64,000 nt of DNA, taken from Saprospiraceae bacterium. GTDB lineage: Bacteria; Bacteroidota; Bacteroidia; Chitinophagales; Saprospiraceae. The stretch spans positions 81,998 to 145,997 of the forward strand of contig JANQQI010000022.1 of assembly GCA_028285085.1 (NCBI GenBank). The letters are read 5' to 3'. Position numbers and translations under genes: made by a program. Under the pieces are notes generated by a model. The model saw only the letters and a program-made list of their open reading frames with translations, was not told the DNA's origin and ran no database searches. Positions 33,264 through 43,011 of this stretch are shown here, piece after piece. Every line of letters starts with the position of its first letter. Within the stretch, counting starts at the first letter, position 1.

Positions 33264-35153
33264 TTACTTTTTATCTATCACGAGCGTATTATCAATCATA
33301 TTACGGTGGTGTACCTGAATAATGGCTTGCAGTTGTTGCAATAAGCTATCTCGCTTCGGACGTTCCTCTTCATTAGATAATTTTTTTAAACTCAATCCAT
33401 CTTCGTGACGATACCAACCGAGAGGACGTTGTCCATCGTAGACCAGAAGATGAGTGGTATCTGCGATTTGAAACAGGTCGCCATCAGAAGTATAGGCCAG
33501 CGGCCGATTTAAGCTATCCAATGCACTTTCGCCAAAGCTTATAAAAGCAGACTGGTAACCCAACCAATCTAAAACTGTGGGCATAATATCAATCTGTTGC
33601 ATCATGCCCGCTTGTTGGCCTCGACGTGGCATCATCGGATCGAAGAACAGGATAGGAATCTGATATTTGCCTAATCTGGTTTTAAATCGTCGGTCGCTAC
33701 TTTGGCCGATATGATCCGCTGTGATCACAAACAGGGTTTCTTCAAACCAAGGATAATTGCTAACGGTTTGGAAAAAATCACGCAGCGCAGCATCCGTGTA
33801 GCGAATAGTGCGCAGTAGTTTGGGATCATCGGGATATTGTTTTAAAAAATCGGACGGGACGCGATAGGGGTGGTGAGAAGTGAGAGAGAAAAGCATTGCA
33901 AAAAAAGGCTTTTGACCTTGTTCAAGCTGTTTTGCAGTGTATTGAAAAAAGGGTTGATCCCAAATGCCCCATTGACTATCATAATCTGCATCATTTGCAT
34001 ATTCGGTGCGATCGTGGTATTCCTGAAAACCGGCCATACGCGAGAAGCGCTCAAACTCCATCGATCCCGGATTGGCACCGTGGAAAAAAGCCGTTCGATA
34101 ACCCTCGGCTGCCAAAATATCCGCTAAGCCGGTAATGCGATTGCTCTGATAGGCGGAAAACATGAGCGGATCGTTCATCAGAGGAGGAATCCCCGCGCTG
34201 ATGGCTACAATACCCTGGGTGGAACGTAAGCCGTTGGCGTAGCTTTGTGCGGTAAACCAACTCTGCTCCATTAAAGAATCCAGGAAAGGTGTATAGCCAG
34301 CATTCTTGGGATTGAAATAACCCACGTGCTCCTTACCAAAGCTTTCAAGTACGATGATGACCACATTCTTTTTTTCAAAACCGGCGGGGGAGGGATATTG
34401 TCTCAGTAGATTAAACGTGCGAGAGAGTTCTGCTGTGGAGAGGTAAGCCGGATCTTTTAATAATCGCTGTTGACTCGAAAAAATCAGGCTTAGACTAGTA
34501 TTGTTGACCAGAGCAGTCAGGCGCATATCATCGACATATTCCGCAGCGGTAATGGGCATGATGGGGCGTAGCTGGAGCCCGCCGCGGGCCGCAATCCCCG
34601 CTATTCCCGCACCAAGTAAGAAAATCACGGTTTGCGGTAACCAACGAAATGGCCCCGCTTTTACTTTGGTCCACCAATACCAGCGGTATAATCCGTATAT
34701 CAAGGCGATGAAAAACAGGGGTAAATACCAATATTCAGCCACAAAACCGGGGATCATTCCCGCCGTATTACGGAACAAACTAAAGTCACTGCCAATAGTG
34801 CGACGAAAGGCGAAGCGAAAAAAACCAACGTCAATCAATTCGAAGGCCAGCGCTAAGCCGTTGGTGCAGAGGAAGATGACTAACTGAAGGCGCTGGTACC
34901 AAAGCTTTTGCCGCCAAGGGAGAGGGAGCAGGCTAAGCAGAATGAATAAACTATTGATGTATACGATCGCTGCCAGGTCAAAGCGGAGCGCAGCGATCAT
35001 CAAGCCTGGCAAGTGATCATTGCCATCGAGCGGGAAACTAGAGCGATTGAAATAGTAGAAAAGCAAGCGAACCAAACTGAAGAGCAGCAGAATGAGCCCC
35101 AAACGGAGACCCAATTGTCGGAAGTATCGGCTTTCCTGTCGCAAGTCAATCAT
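33264..35153 (-). CDS. LtaS-like alkaline phosphatase superfamily membrane protein
   Basis: 629 residues from the ATG at 35153. The N-terminal third has five hydrophobic segments (about 12-33, 47-70, 80-100, 125-150, 165-185). From about 260 an extracellular sulfatase-fold domain follows: NVVIIVLESFGKEHVGY with the metal Glu, the catalytic Thr312 in NGLRSTQGI (as in lipoteichoic acid synthase), and the metal-binding TADHIGQSS. In Gram-negatives such proteins transfer phosphoglycerol or phosphoethanolamine to surface glycans or lipid A. The acceptor is not deducible. The -7 box at 35158-35165 would give an almost leaderless mRNA. Confidence 0.85.
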   Translation of the reverse strand: MIDLRQESRYFRQLGLRLGLILLLFSLVRLLFYYFNRSSFPLDGNDHLPGLMIAALRFDLAAIVYINSLFILLSLLPLPWRQKLWYQRLQLVIFLCTNGLALAFELIDVGFFRFAFRRTIGSDFSLFRNTAGMIPGFVAEYWYLPLFFIALIYGLYRWYWWTKVKAGPFRWLPQTVIFLLGAGIAGIAARGGLQLRPIMPITAAEYVDDMRLTALVNNTSLSLIFSSQQRLLKDPAYLSTAELSRTFNLLRQYPSPAGFEKKNVVIIVLESFGKEHVGYFNPKNAGYTPFLDSLMEQSWFTAQSYANGLRSTQGIVAISAGIPPLMNDPLMFSAYQSNRITGLADILAAEGYRTAFFHGANPGSMEFERFSRMAGFQEYHDRTEYANDADYDSQWGIWDQPFFQYTAKQLEQGQKPFFAMLFSLTSHHPYRVPSDFLKQYPDDPKLLRTIRYTDAALRDFFQTVSNYPWFEETLFVITADHIGQSSDRRFKTRLGKYQIPILFFDPMMPRRGQQAGMMQQIDIMPTVLDWLGYQSAFISFGESALDSLNRPLAYTSDGDLFQIADTTHLLVYDGQRPLGWYRHEDGLSLKKLSNEEERPKRDSLLQQLQAIIQVHHRNMIDNTLVIDKK

Positions 35154-35546
35154 GCCGCAAAAGTATAGCAAAAAAGTTGAAATGTTATGGAGTTTTATCT
35201 AACTTTGAAGCCGAAGAATTGATAGCAATTCTTTAAGAAAAATTCCACTCAAGTATCAATAAGCTTTGGTCCAACAGTTCAAAAATTGGGGATTTGACTC
35301 GAATTGAAAGTAGGGCGGGCTCCAACCGTTGACTTGTCCGGTTTCCTTCGGGAACAAGGAGATTACCAAAATCAAATCGGCTGCCTCATTCATGTCATTA
35401 TGGGGTCCAAAAGCACCTCTGATACCTGGGTGGTTTTTTCATTTTTCTCTCATCTTCGGAGATATTAAACCGCCTGTAGTGGTTCTCACGATGGAGAATC
35501 AGAAAGAAATCCAGTCTTTTATACTGATGCAGTAAGAAAATGGCTT
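35154..35546. other. Gene-free region between sulfatase-fold and LON-domain genes
   Basis: 393 bp. On the minus strand TACTTTTG at 35165-35158 is an exact -7 box just upstream of the 35153 start. An inverted repeat AAGAATT-GATAGC-AATTCTT lies at 35214-35233. A 68-codon plus-strand frame (35329-35535) looks random. The GC-rich part around 35313-35352 is unlike its flanks, but I cannot match it to any other part of the window. Confidence 0.4.
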
Positions 35547-36182
35547 TTACACCTGTGGTGGAATGACATTTTTGAAATGGCCATTGAGTTGAGCGCGCTT
35601 GCGGAGGCGTTCCATTTCTCTAACGACGGGGATCAAGCGTTCTAGGTGGGTAAGCATAAATTCCTGTCGGAGTCGCTCTGTTTCCAGCGTGAGGAATTCA
35701 TATTCTTGCTCCAGTGTGAAGCCAACGTGATGAGCGATATCATAGGTTTTGAATTCGTCGGTCAGCATAGGTACTTCCTTTTTGATGTTTAGATTGCGGA
35801 AGAGCTCACCTAGCTTTTCGAGAATTAATTCATACAAAGGATCCTCACCCATCAGTCGATTATCGATGCGTTTGATATCGGCGCCGCTATAGAGTTTGTT
35901 CGGCGTGATGCGGTAAAATTCCTCGATTTTAAAAACGCCAATCCCTCGCGTTTTGATATCCATTTCTCCATCTGGATAGCGCTTCTCAATTCTCACCAGT
36001 TGGATTTCGGTACCAAAATCCATGATTTTATTGTCGATGTAGGCGGGAATACCAAAAGTGATTCCATTGTCTTCACATTCTCGAATGAGTTGCTTGTAAC
36101 GTGGTTCAAAAACGTGAAGGTTGAGGTTTTCGTCGGGGAAAACCACCATTTTCAATGGGAACAAGGGGAGAAAATCAGTCAT
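35547..36182 (-). CDS. LON substrate-binding domain protein
   Basis: 211 residues from the ATG at 36182, where the conserved N-terminus MTDFLPLFPLKMVVFPDENL begins; the longer frame to 36299 is unlikely. It contains the LON N-terminal (PUA-like) domain only: FEPRYKQLIRECEDNGITFGIP, then GEMDIKTRGIGVFKIEEF and a helical end. There is no AAA+ ATPase or protease domain. Stand-alone LON-domain proteins are widespread in Bacteroidota but their function is poorly defined; recognition of substrate proteins is likely. It is a single gene divergent from the macroglobulin. Confidence 0.88.
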   Translation of the reverse strand: MTDFLPLFPLKMVVFPDENLNLHVFEPRYKQLIRECEDNGITFGIPAYIDNKIMDFGTEIQLVRIEKRYPDGEMDIKTRGIGVFKIEEFYRITPNKLYSGADIKRIDNRLMGEDPLYELILEKLGELFRNLNIKKEVPMLTDEFKTYDIAHHVGFTLEQEYEFLTLETERLRQEFMLTHLERLIPVVREMERLRKRAQLNGHFKNVIPPQV

Positions 36183-36536
36183 TACTTGCTTGTTTTCACT
36201 TTCAGTGATAAAGATTGTAAACTTATCATATTCAAAAAAAAGGCCATTTCGAGGGATTTGCCTAAATTTAGGCGAAATGAGAAAATGTACCCATTTCATT
36301 TTATCCCCAAATATGAGTTCAAAGCAGGCAATACATACCTCATTGTACTCATCTAACTATCTAACGGATACCCTTCGAAAAGTAAGTTAATGCTTACGAA
36401 TTTTTTGTGCAACCGCCCAAATGCTAAAACTCAATTCACACTACACAACATTACCCATAACTTGAATGTGCGTTGTCAAGGTATCTTTCTGACAAAAACC
36501 ACGTTTAGTGTAATTGTAAACTAAAAACATTAGCTC
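36183..36536. other. Divergent intergenic region, LON-domain gene / macroglobulin
   Basis: 354 bp. A plausible plus-strand promoter is TTG at 36462-36464, a 17-bp spacer and TATCTTTC at 36482-36489 (one mismatch to TAnnTTTG). No exact box is seen on the minus strand and no small gene is convincing. Confidence 0.35.
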
Positions 36537-39500
36537 ATGTTTAGCACTTTCCCAAAAAATCTATTCCTCCTACTTTGTTTGTGTGCTTTATGCTTTTCGG
36601 ACTGCGGCCGAAAGACAACTAGTGCCCGCGATATGCCGGATAGTATTAGCGCCTTTGTTTACGCTTATACTTCTGGTGAAGTTTCCAAAACCGCTCCTGT
36701 GCGCGTTCGCTTTACGGGAAATTTAGCTAAAGCTGAGCAAATCGGCCAGGCCGTTGATAAAGGTATCCTCTCTTTTCGTCCAGCTATTGAAGGAACACCC
36801 GTCTGGGAAGACGAGCGGACCATCTTAGTAAAGCCCGAAGCGCCGCTGCGCGCCGGAAAGGTATACCTTGGGAAAGTGGATCTCAAGCAATTATTTGGGC
36901 AAGTCCCTTCCGAGGTTCGCCATTTCGAATTTGATTTTCAGGTCAAAGCCCAGAACTTTCAGGTACAGTTTGAAGGACTACGCGCCAGCGATCCTTCGGA
37001 TAGCAAAAAGCAAACCTTGGTCGGTACTGTTCTGACCAATGATATCGCTGAACCCGCCGAGGTTGAAAAGCTATTGAGTGCTAACCTAAGTGGTCAGCAG
37101 CCCAATCTGCGCTGGGAGCATAATGCGGCGCAACGACAGCATCGCTTTTATGTTGAAGATATTTTAAGAGCGGAAGACGATGAAACGCTGACCGTGAAAT
37201 GGAATGGTCGTCCAATGGATGTGAAAAAGAATGGTGAGCGAGAATTTATGGTGCCCGGCGTCAATAATTTCCAAATCCTTGATGCTCGGGTCGTGCAAGA
37301 GGAAGACCAATATATTTTGGTTTACTTTTCTGATCCCTTATTACGGGCGCAGTCTCTGGAAGGCTTAGTGCGCATTTCTGGCTACGAGGGCCGCCTACGA
37401 TTCAATATCGACGGTAGTCAACTACGCGTTTATCCGGCATCTCGCCTAAATGGGGAGCGACGCGTCACGGTCGAAAGCAGTTTGAAAAACAGCCGCCAGG
37501 TTCGCTTGTCGGAAACTTCGATCCAAGAGTTGCGCTTCGAAGAGCCACAGCCGGGCTTGAGACTTGTGGGGCGCGGCGTCGTTATTCCCGAGTCAGATGG
37601 CTTGGTCTTTCCTTTTGAAGCGGTGAATCTTCATACTGTTGATGTAGAGATTTTTAAAATTTATAATAATAACATTCTTCAATTCCTCCAGACCAACGCC
37701 ATGGATGGTAATTACGAGATGGAGCGCGTGGGGAAGATTGAAGTGCAAAAGCAAATTCGTTTAAATCAGTTAAGTGCTGATACTGATTATCGCACCGGCT
37801 GGACACGCTACGCACTGGATCTAAGTTCAATCCTTAAGCAAGATCCCAATGCCATTTATCAGGTACGCCTTGGGTTCCGACCAGAATATACCGATTACTT
37901 CTGTCAGGGAGGGAATAGCCCGTCTAGTGGAGAAGACGGTATGCAAGTTGTCCAAGCCGCCTACACTGATGCGGAGGGAGATGTTAGAAGTATTTGGGAA
38001 GCTGGCTACTATGGCATTAATGGCTACTATTCCGGGTTTCAATATCAACATCGCAGCGACCCTTGTTATCCCGCTTATTATAATAATGATCGTTTCGTGC
38101 GTCGCAATGTGATTGCCTCAAATTTGGGTATTATTGCAAAAAGTGCCCCCAATGGGACGATGCTATTTTACGTCACGGATTTGCGTACGACGCGGCCCGT
38201 ATCCGGTATTGAATTGGATGTTTATAATTATCAACAACAAGTCATTAAAACCATTACTACCGATCAGGAGGGTGTGGCAGCTTTGGATATCAAGGAGCCC
38301 CCTTTCGTCGTTGTGGCTAACCGGGGGACTGAAAAGGGGTATCTGCGTTTGATGGATGGCAATTCCCTGTCGCTGAGTAAGTTTGATGTCGCGGGAGCCG
38401 TGGCTCAAAAAGGCATCAAAGGATATCTCTACGGTGAGCGTGGCGTATGGCGACCGGGCGATTCCCTGTATCTCAACTTTGTATTAGAAGACAACTCTGG
38501 TAAGCTCCCGGAAAACCATCCGATCAATTTTGAGCTCTACGATGCCCGAAATCAATTACAACAACGCTATACCACTACCACTAATGTCCGTAACGTTTAT
38601 CCATTGCATTTTGCGACGGACGCCGAAGCGCCTACCGGCAACTGGCGTGCAGTGGTTAAAGTTGGTGGAGCTACGTTCAATAAAACGCTTAAGGTAGAAA
38701 CGGTTAAACCTAATCGGTTAAAAATTAATATGGACTTTGGAAAAGAAGTCTTGACCAAGTCCGATATGCCAATGAATGTCGATTTGTTGGTGAAATGGCT
38801 ACACGGTGCTCCGGCGAAGGAACTGAAATCGCGGGTGGAGATGAAATTAAGACCGGTGAATACGGCTTTTAAATCATTTTCGGAATTTGAATTCGATGAT
38901 CCGGCCCGTACCGTTGATGCCTCCTACGAAACCGTTTTTGATGGTCAATTGAATACGCAGGGATTGGCTAAAGTGAAGATGAACTTTGGTGATAGCGATC
39001 AACTGCCGGGGAAAATGCGTGCGGATTATCGTATTCGTGCTTTTGAAAAAGGAGGAGACTTTAGTGAAGATAATTTTCAAATGGCTTACCATCCTTTTAG
39101 CGAGTATGCCGGAGTATCGATCCCGCGCAATCGCTACGGCTCCAAGCGGATCGACCTGGAAAAGGGCGGCACCCTCGAATTTGCCGCCGTCGACCAAAAT
39201 GGTAAAGCCAAATCCGGGCGGCGCTTGAATGTCGGCCTGTATCGTGTAGACTGGAGCTGGTGGTGGGAAGAAGATCGCTCGAATATTGGTGTTTACAATA
39301 CCAGTACACACCTCAATGCCTTAGATAAGCAAACGCTAAAGACGGATGCCAAAGGATTGGCCAACTGGGATGTGAAAGTAAATTCCTGGGGCCGTTATCT
39401 CGTACGGGTTTGTGACGAAGAAAGTGGCCATTGTGCCGGTGATTTCTTTTATGCGGGTTATCCCTGGTGGGGTGATGATTCCAATGATCGCCACCGCGAA

Positions 39501-42143
39501 GCGGCGGCAATGCTGGTTTTCAAAGCGGAGAAAGAAAAATATGCCGTCGGTGAAGATGTTATTTTGCGCATTCCTACTAGTGCTGGAGGACGTGCTTTGG
39601 TATCTATCGAAACAGGTAGCGAAGTTTTACAAACCTACTGGATCGATACTGAAGCGGAAGAAACGCAATTCACCTTCAAAGCAACGCCCGAAATGGCGCC
39701 TACCGTCTATGCTCACATTACGCTCCTGCAAGCCCACGGGCAGGTCGAAAATGATCTCCCTATTCGGATGTACGGTGTCATTCCATTAGCAGTTGAAGAT
39801 CCGGCAACCCGTCTGCAGCCGAAGATTAAAATGGCCGATGTCCTGCAGCCCGAAGAAAAAGTGAAAATCGAGGTCAGCGAAGATCAAGGCCGACCTATGG
39901 CTTATACCGTAGCGGTAGTAGACGAAGGACTACTTGATCTGACCCGATTCCGGACACCAAATCCCTGGGATATCTTTTATGCCCGCGAAGCACTCGGTGT
40001 AAAGACCTGGGATATTTACGACTACGTCCTCGGAGCCTTCGGCGGCCAGCTTAATGCCCTGCTTAGCATTGGAGGGGATGCCGCTGCAGTCGATAAGGGT
40101 GGCGCCGACAAAGCCAATCGTTTTAAACCGGTAGTACAGCATTTTGGTCCCTTTTATCTGGAGAAGGGTAAAACCGCCTCACACGAGTTTGTGATGCCCA
40201 ATTATGTGGGCTCCGTGCGGACGATGGTGGTCGCCTCTCATCTGGGAGCCTACGGTAATACAGAGAAGACGACCCCTGTCCGTAAGCCACTCATGCTGCT
40301 AGCCACCTTGCCGCGTGTATTAGGGCCGGGCGAACGCCTCAAAGTTCCTGTCAATATATTTGCGATGGAGAAAAAGGTGAAAAATGTAACGGTTGAAATT
40401 CGGGAAAAAACTGGCTTGGTAAATCTATTAGGAAGTGCGACTCAGAAACTCACTTTCAACCAAATTGGTGATCAAATCGCAGAATTTGAAATCGAAATAC
40501 CGGAACGTATCGGTGTAGCTCGATTCGAATTTATCGCTAAGGGAGGTGGTGAAACGACTACTCAGGAAATTGAAATTGATATCCGTAATCCCAATCCATA
40601 CATCACAGATATTTATGCCGACGCGCTAGAAAGTGGAGCTGTGTGGCGCCACGGATTTGTGCCTACGGGGGTAGCCGGCACTAATACCGCCACTCTCGAA
40701 GTATCGAGTATTCCGCCACTGGATTTAGAGAAGCGCATGTCTTATTTGTTGCGTTATCCGCATGGTTGCGTTGAGCAGACGACTTCCTCAGTATTCCCGC
40801 AGTTGTACGTCGGGGAAATTATCGAGCTCAACGATAAGCGGCAAAAGGATCTCGCCTTTAATGTCAAAGCAGGTATCGATCGCCTGAAGCGATTCCAGAC
40901 CAACGAAGGTGGTATGGGATACTGGCCGGGTTCGAGCAATAATAATTCCTGGGGCACTAATTATGCGGGGCATTTCCTCTTGGAGGCCAAGCGGTTAGGC
41001 TACCAAGTTTCCGAAAATCTGTTAGACCGTTGGAAAGATTACCAAACGAAAGCGGCCCGGCAGTGGTCACCACATTCAAGCGACAGCTATCATCGAGGTA
41101 ATGATATGCTGACGCAAGCTTATAGATTGTATACTCTGGCCTTGTCGGGGAGTGCAGAACTGGGGGCAATGAACCGCCTGCGCGAGATGCGGAATCTACC
41201 GACGACCGCTCGTTGGCGATTGGCAGCGGCCTACGCCCTCACCGGTAAGACTGAGGTGGCTGGACAATTAGTAGATCAGCTAACCACGGAAGTGGAGGAT
41301 TATACCGAATTGTCTTATACTTACGGCTCCGGGATTCGCGATCGCGCGATGATTCTGGAAGCTCTGGTGCTACTCAAGCGTCATAAACAAGGTGCTGATT
41401 TGGCTCGGGGAATTGCCGAGGCCTTTAATCAGGGCAGTTGGTACAGTACTCAATCGACGGCCTATTGTTTGTTAGCGCTAGGCAAGTTTTTGGGGCAAAA
41501 TCAACCCGAGGATGGTTTACAATTCGCCTATGCCCTAGATGGTACTAATTTTACCAACTTTTCTACCAAAAAATCAGTCGGCCTGATCAATTTGGAGATA
41601 GGCGATACGCCACATACTGTTGCTGTTCGCAACCCGACGGGAGGCATTGTTTATGCTCGCTTGATTGTCAACGGCCAGCCCATGGTCGGCGATGAGACGG
41701 AAGCCAATAGCCATTTGAATATGGAAGTGGTATACAAAACCACTAATGGAAAAGAGCTCGATCCGCGACGTATTCCACAGGGGACCGACTTTATTGCCGA
41801 AGTGCGTGTACGTAATCCGGGTACTAAAGCACGCTATTACGAAGAGATGGCCTTGTCGCAAATCTTCCCGTCCGGCTGGGAGATTTTGAATACCCGTATG
41901 TCCAACGTCCAGCATTTTGCAGATGCTAGCCGTCCGACTTATCAAGATATTCGAGACGATCGGGTTTACTCTTATTTCAATGTACGGACGAGTAACACAC
42001 GGATATATCGTATCCAGTTGAATGCTGCTTATCAGGGCCGGTTTTATCTGCCATCGGTGAACTGCGAAGCAATGTATGATCACACCATTAATGCTCGCAA
42101 AGCGGGTAAATGGGTAGAAGTCGTTGGCCCGGAGGCCATTTGA
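36537..42143 (+). CDS. Alpha-2-macroglobulin family protein with thioester
   Basis: An 1868-residue envelope protease trap. The N-terminus is lipoprotein-like (Cys23 in CFSDCGRK, though Asp at -1 is unusual). Several MG beta-sandwich domains follow: TTVGY-type repeats and the bait-region neighbourhood around 1030-1130 (MEKGKTASHEF-like start of the MG10/A2M segment at about 1210). The reactive thioester is intact: Cys1411 and Gln1414 in PHGCVEQTTS. The helical thioester domain (FQTNEGGMGYWPGS, then many alpha-alpha repeats) and the C-terminal receptor-like domain close it. Such proteins guard the periplasm against foreign proteases. The usual partner penicillin-binding protein gene pbpC is not next to it. 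A strong terminator follows. Confidence 0.92.
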   Translation: MFSTFPKNLFLLLCLCALCFSDCGRKTTSARDMPDSISAFVYAYTSGEVSKTAPVRVRFTGNLAKAEQIGQAVDKGILSFRPAIEGTPVWEDERTILVKPEAPLRAGKVYLGKVDLKQLFGQVPSEVRHFEFDFQVKAQNFQVQFEGLRASDPSDSKKQTLVGTVLTNDIAEPAEVEKLLSANLSGQQPNLRWEHNAAQRQHRFYVEDILRAEDDETLTVKWNGRPMDVKKNGEREFMVPGVNNFQILDARVVQEEDQYILVYFSDPLLRAQSLEGLVRISGYEGRLRFNIDGSQLRVYPASRLNGERRVTVESSLKNSRQVRLSETSIQELRFEEPQPGLRLVGRGVVIPESDGLVFPFEAVNLHTVDVEIFKIYNNNILQFLQTNAMDGNYEMERVGKIEVQKQIRLNQLSADTDYRTGWTRYALDLSSILKQDPNAIYQVRLGFRPEYTDYFCQGGNSPSSGEDGMQVVQAAYTDAEGDVRSIWEAGYYGINGYYSGFQYQHRSDPCYPAYYNNDRFVRRNVIASNLGIIAKSAPNGTMLFYVTDLRTTRPVSGIELDVYNYQQQVIKTITTDQEGVAALDIKEPPFVVVANRGTEKGYLRLMDGNSLSLSKFDVAGAVAQKGIKGYLYGERGVWRPGDSLYLNFVLEDNSGKLPENHPINFELYDARNQLQQRYTTTTNVRNVYPLHFATDAEAPTGNWRAVVKVGGATFNKTLKVETVKPNRLKINMDFGKEVLTKSDMPMNVDLLVKWLHGAPAKELKSRVEMKLRPVNTAFKSFSEFEFDDPARTVDASYETVFDGQLNTQGLAKVKMNFGDSDQLPGKMRADYRIRAFEKGGDFSEDNFQMAYHPFSEYAGVSIPRNRYGSKRIDLEKGGTLEFAAVDQNGKAKSGRRLNVGLYRVDWSWWWEEDRSNIGVYNTSTHLNALDKQTLKTDAKGLANWDVKVNSWGRYLVRVCDEESGHCAGDFFYAGYPWWGDDSNDRHREAAAMLVFKAEKEKYAVGEDVILRIPTSAGGRALVSIETGSEVLQTYWIDTEAEETQFTFKATPEMAPTVYAHITLLQAHGQVENDLPIRMYGVIPLAVEDPATRLQPKIKMADVLQPEEKVKIEVSEDQGRPMAYTVAVVDEGLLDLTRFRTPNPWDIFYAREALGVKTWDIYDYVLGAFGGQLNALLSIGGDAAAVDKGGADKANRFKPVVQHFGPFYLEKGKTASHEFVMPNYVGSVRTMVVASHLGAYGNTEKTTPVRKPLMLLATLPRVLGPGERLKVPVNIFAMEKKVKNVTVEIREKTGLVNLLGSATQKLTFNQIGDQIAEFEIEIPERIGVARFEFIAKGGGETTTQEIEIDIRNPNPYITDIYADALESGAVWRHGFVPTGVAGTNTATLEVSSIPPLDLEKRMSYLLRYPHGCVEQTTSSVFPQLYVGEIIELNDKRQKDLAFNVKAGIDRLKRFQTNEGGMGYWPGSSNNNSWGTNYAGHFLLEAKRLGYQVSENLLDRWKDYQTKAARQWSPHSSDSYHRGNDMLTQAYRLYTLALSGSAELGAMNRLREMRNLPTTARWRLAAAYALTGKTEVAGQLVDQLTTEVEDYTELSYTYGSGIRDRAMILEALVLLKRHKQGADLARGIAEAFNQGSWYSTQSTAYCLLALGKFLGQNQPEDGLQFAYALDGTNFTNFSTKKSVGLINLEIGDTPHTVAVRNPTGGIVYARLIVNGQPMVGDETEANSHLNMEVVYKTTNGKELDPRRIPQGTDFIAEVRVRNPGTKARYYEEMALSQIFPSGWEILNTRMSNVQHFADASRPTYQDIRDDRVYSYFNVRTSNTRIYRIQLNAAYQGRFYLPSVNCEAMYDHTINARKAGKWVEVVGPEAI

Positions 42144-42165
42144 TAAAAGTGAAGTAGCGAAATGG

Positions 42166-42203
42166 AAAAGCCGAAGTGTGTTTTGATGCACTTCGGCTTT
42201 TTT
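42166..42203 (+). terminator. Terminator of the macroglobulin gene
   Basis: A perfect 13-bp stem, AAAAGCCGAAGTG (42166-42178) with CACTTCGGCTTTT (42189-42201), and a T-rich end. In reverse its A-run gives a T-run too, so it may also stop the convergent gene. Confidence 0.85.
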
Positions 42204-42214
42204 ATTGGAAAAAA

Positions 42215-42901
42215 TTAGCTTTCGTTATTACAGCAAGAAAAGTAATGAGCACCATTGCAATCAACGGAACAACTCTCACCTCCCGAACTGGTACTACAGC
42301 TGGTTGATCCCGAGTCACCGGATTCACAATCGACATCGCTGTTATCGGTATAAATTGAGATACACTTACAAGATACTTCGAATGGTGGAGGGCTACCTGG
42401 ATCTCCGATTCCTCTTAGATTAGCTGCACCATCATCATTTGTCATAGTAAAGCCTTGATGTTGACTAAGTCCGAAGCCTCTGAAGGTATCACTAATTGGA
42501 AAATCAAGTGTGAAGGGTAGGGTAGTTGCATCGTCCAATTGCAAGAGGTAGCAACTTTCGCTTTGTGTATCATTGATGAGTAGTTGCTGATGGAAAAATA
42601 AAAGCTGTGCTTTTGTAATGGATAAATTTAGGTCTGTCTCAGGAAGCTGCTCCATTTGAAGTAAAAAAGCTATCGGATGATCGGTTATTGAATTGGACAT
42701 GACTAGTAACTGATCACCTGAGGCTGCTCGAAGGTATACTTCTCCTTCGAAGTAAATTCCTTGCTCGTGAGCGAGCTTACCTACATTGAAGTCCTCGATA
42801 ATTTGCTGGGCTGGAAGTGAATAATCTAGTGGTGATTGTTTTTGTGTACAAGAATTAATGCATGCTATGAGAATGCATAGGATGAGTAGTTGTCGTATCA
42901 T
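42215..42901 (-). CDS. Lipoprotein with Cys-rich C-terminal tail
   Basis: A 228-residue protein with a lipobox around CINSC (Cys18). The middle (about 45-165) is an ordinary acidic domain with no motif I recognise. The last 50 residues change character: CKCISIYTDNSDVDCESG, then SCSTSSGGESCSVDCNG and a final SCCNNES, holding ten Cys among Ser, Gly, Asp and Asn. Similar short Cys-rich, Ser/Gly-rich tails occur in small secreted proteins of this phylum, but the role is unknown to me; disulfides, metal binding or a modified peptide are options. It is a single gene with no clear promoter. Confidence 0.7.
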   Translation of the reverse strand: MIRQLLILCILIACINSCTQKQSPLDYSLPAQQIIEDFNVGKLAHEQGIYFEGEVYLRAASGDQLLVMSNSITDHPIAFLLQMEQLPETDLNLSITKAQLLFFHQQLLINDTQSESCYLLQLDDATTLPFTLDFPISDTFRGFGLSQHQGFTMTNDDGAANLRGIGDPGSPPPFEVSCKCISIYTDNSDVDCESGDSGSTSCSTSSGGESCSVDCNGAHYFSCCNNES

Positions 42902-43011
42902 AATTATTAGCTTTGAGAAGTGTTTTTACTAAGACAATCTTTTTGTAATTATTTTGTTGGAAAAACTGACATTTTATTCAAATGCTCTATTTCTCATCTG
43001 CCAATCATATT

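Noticed and set aside
35329..35535. 68-codon plus-strand reading frame
   Set aside because: No signal, domain or ribosome site. Probably chance.
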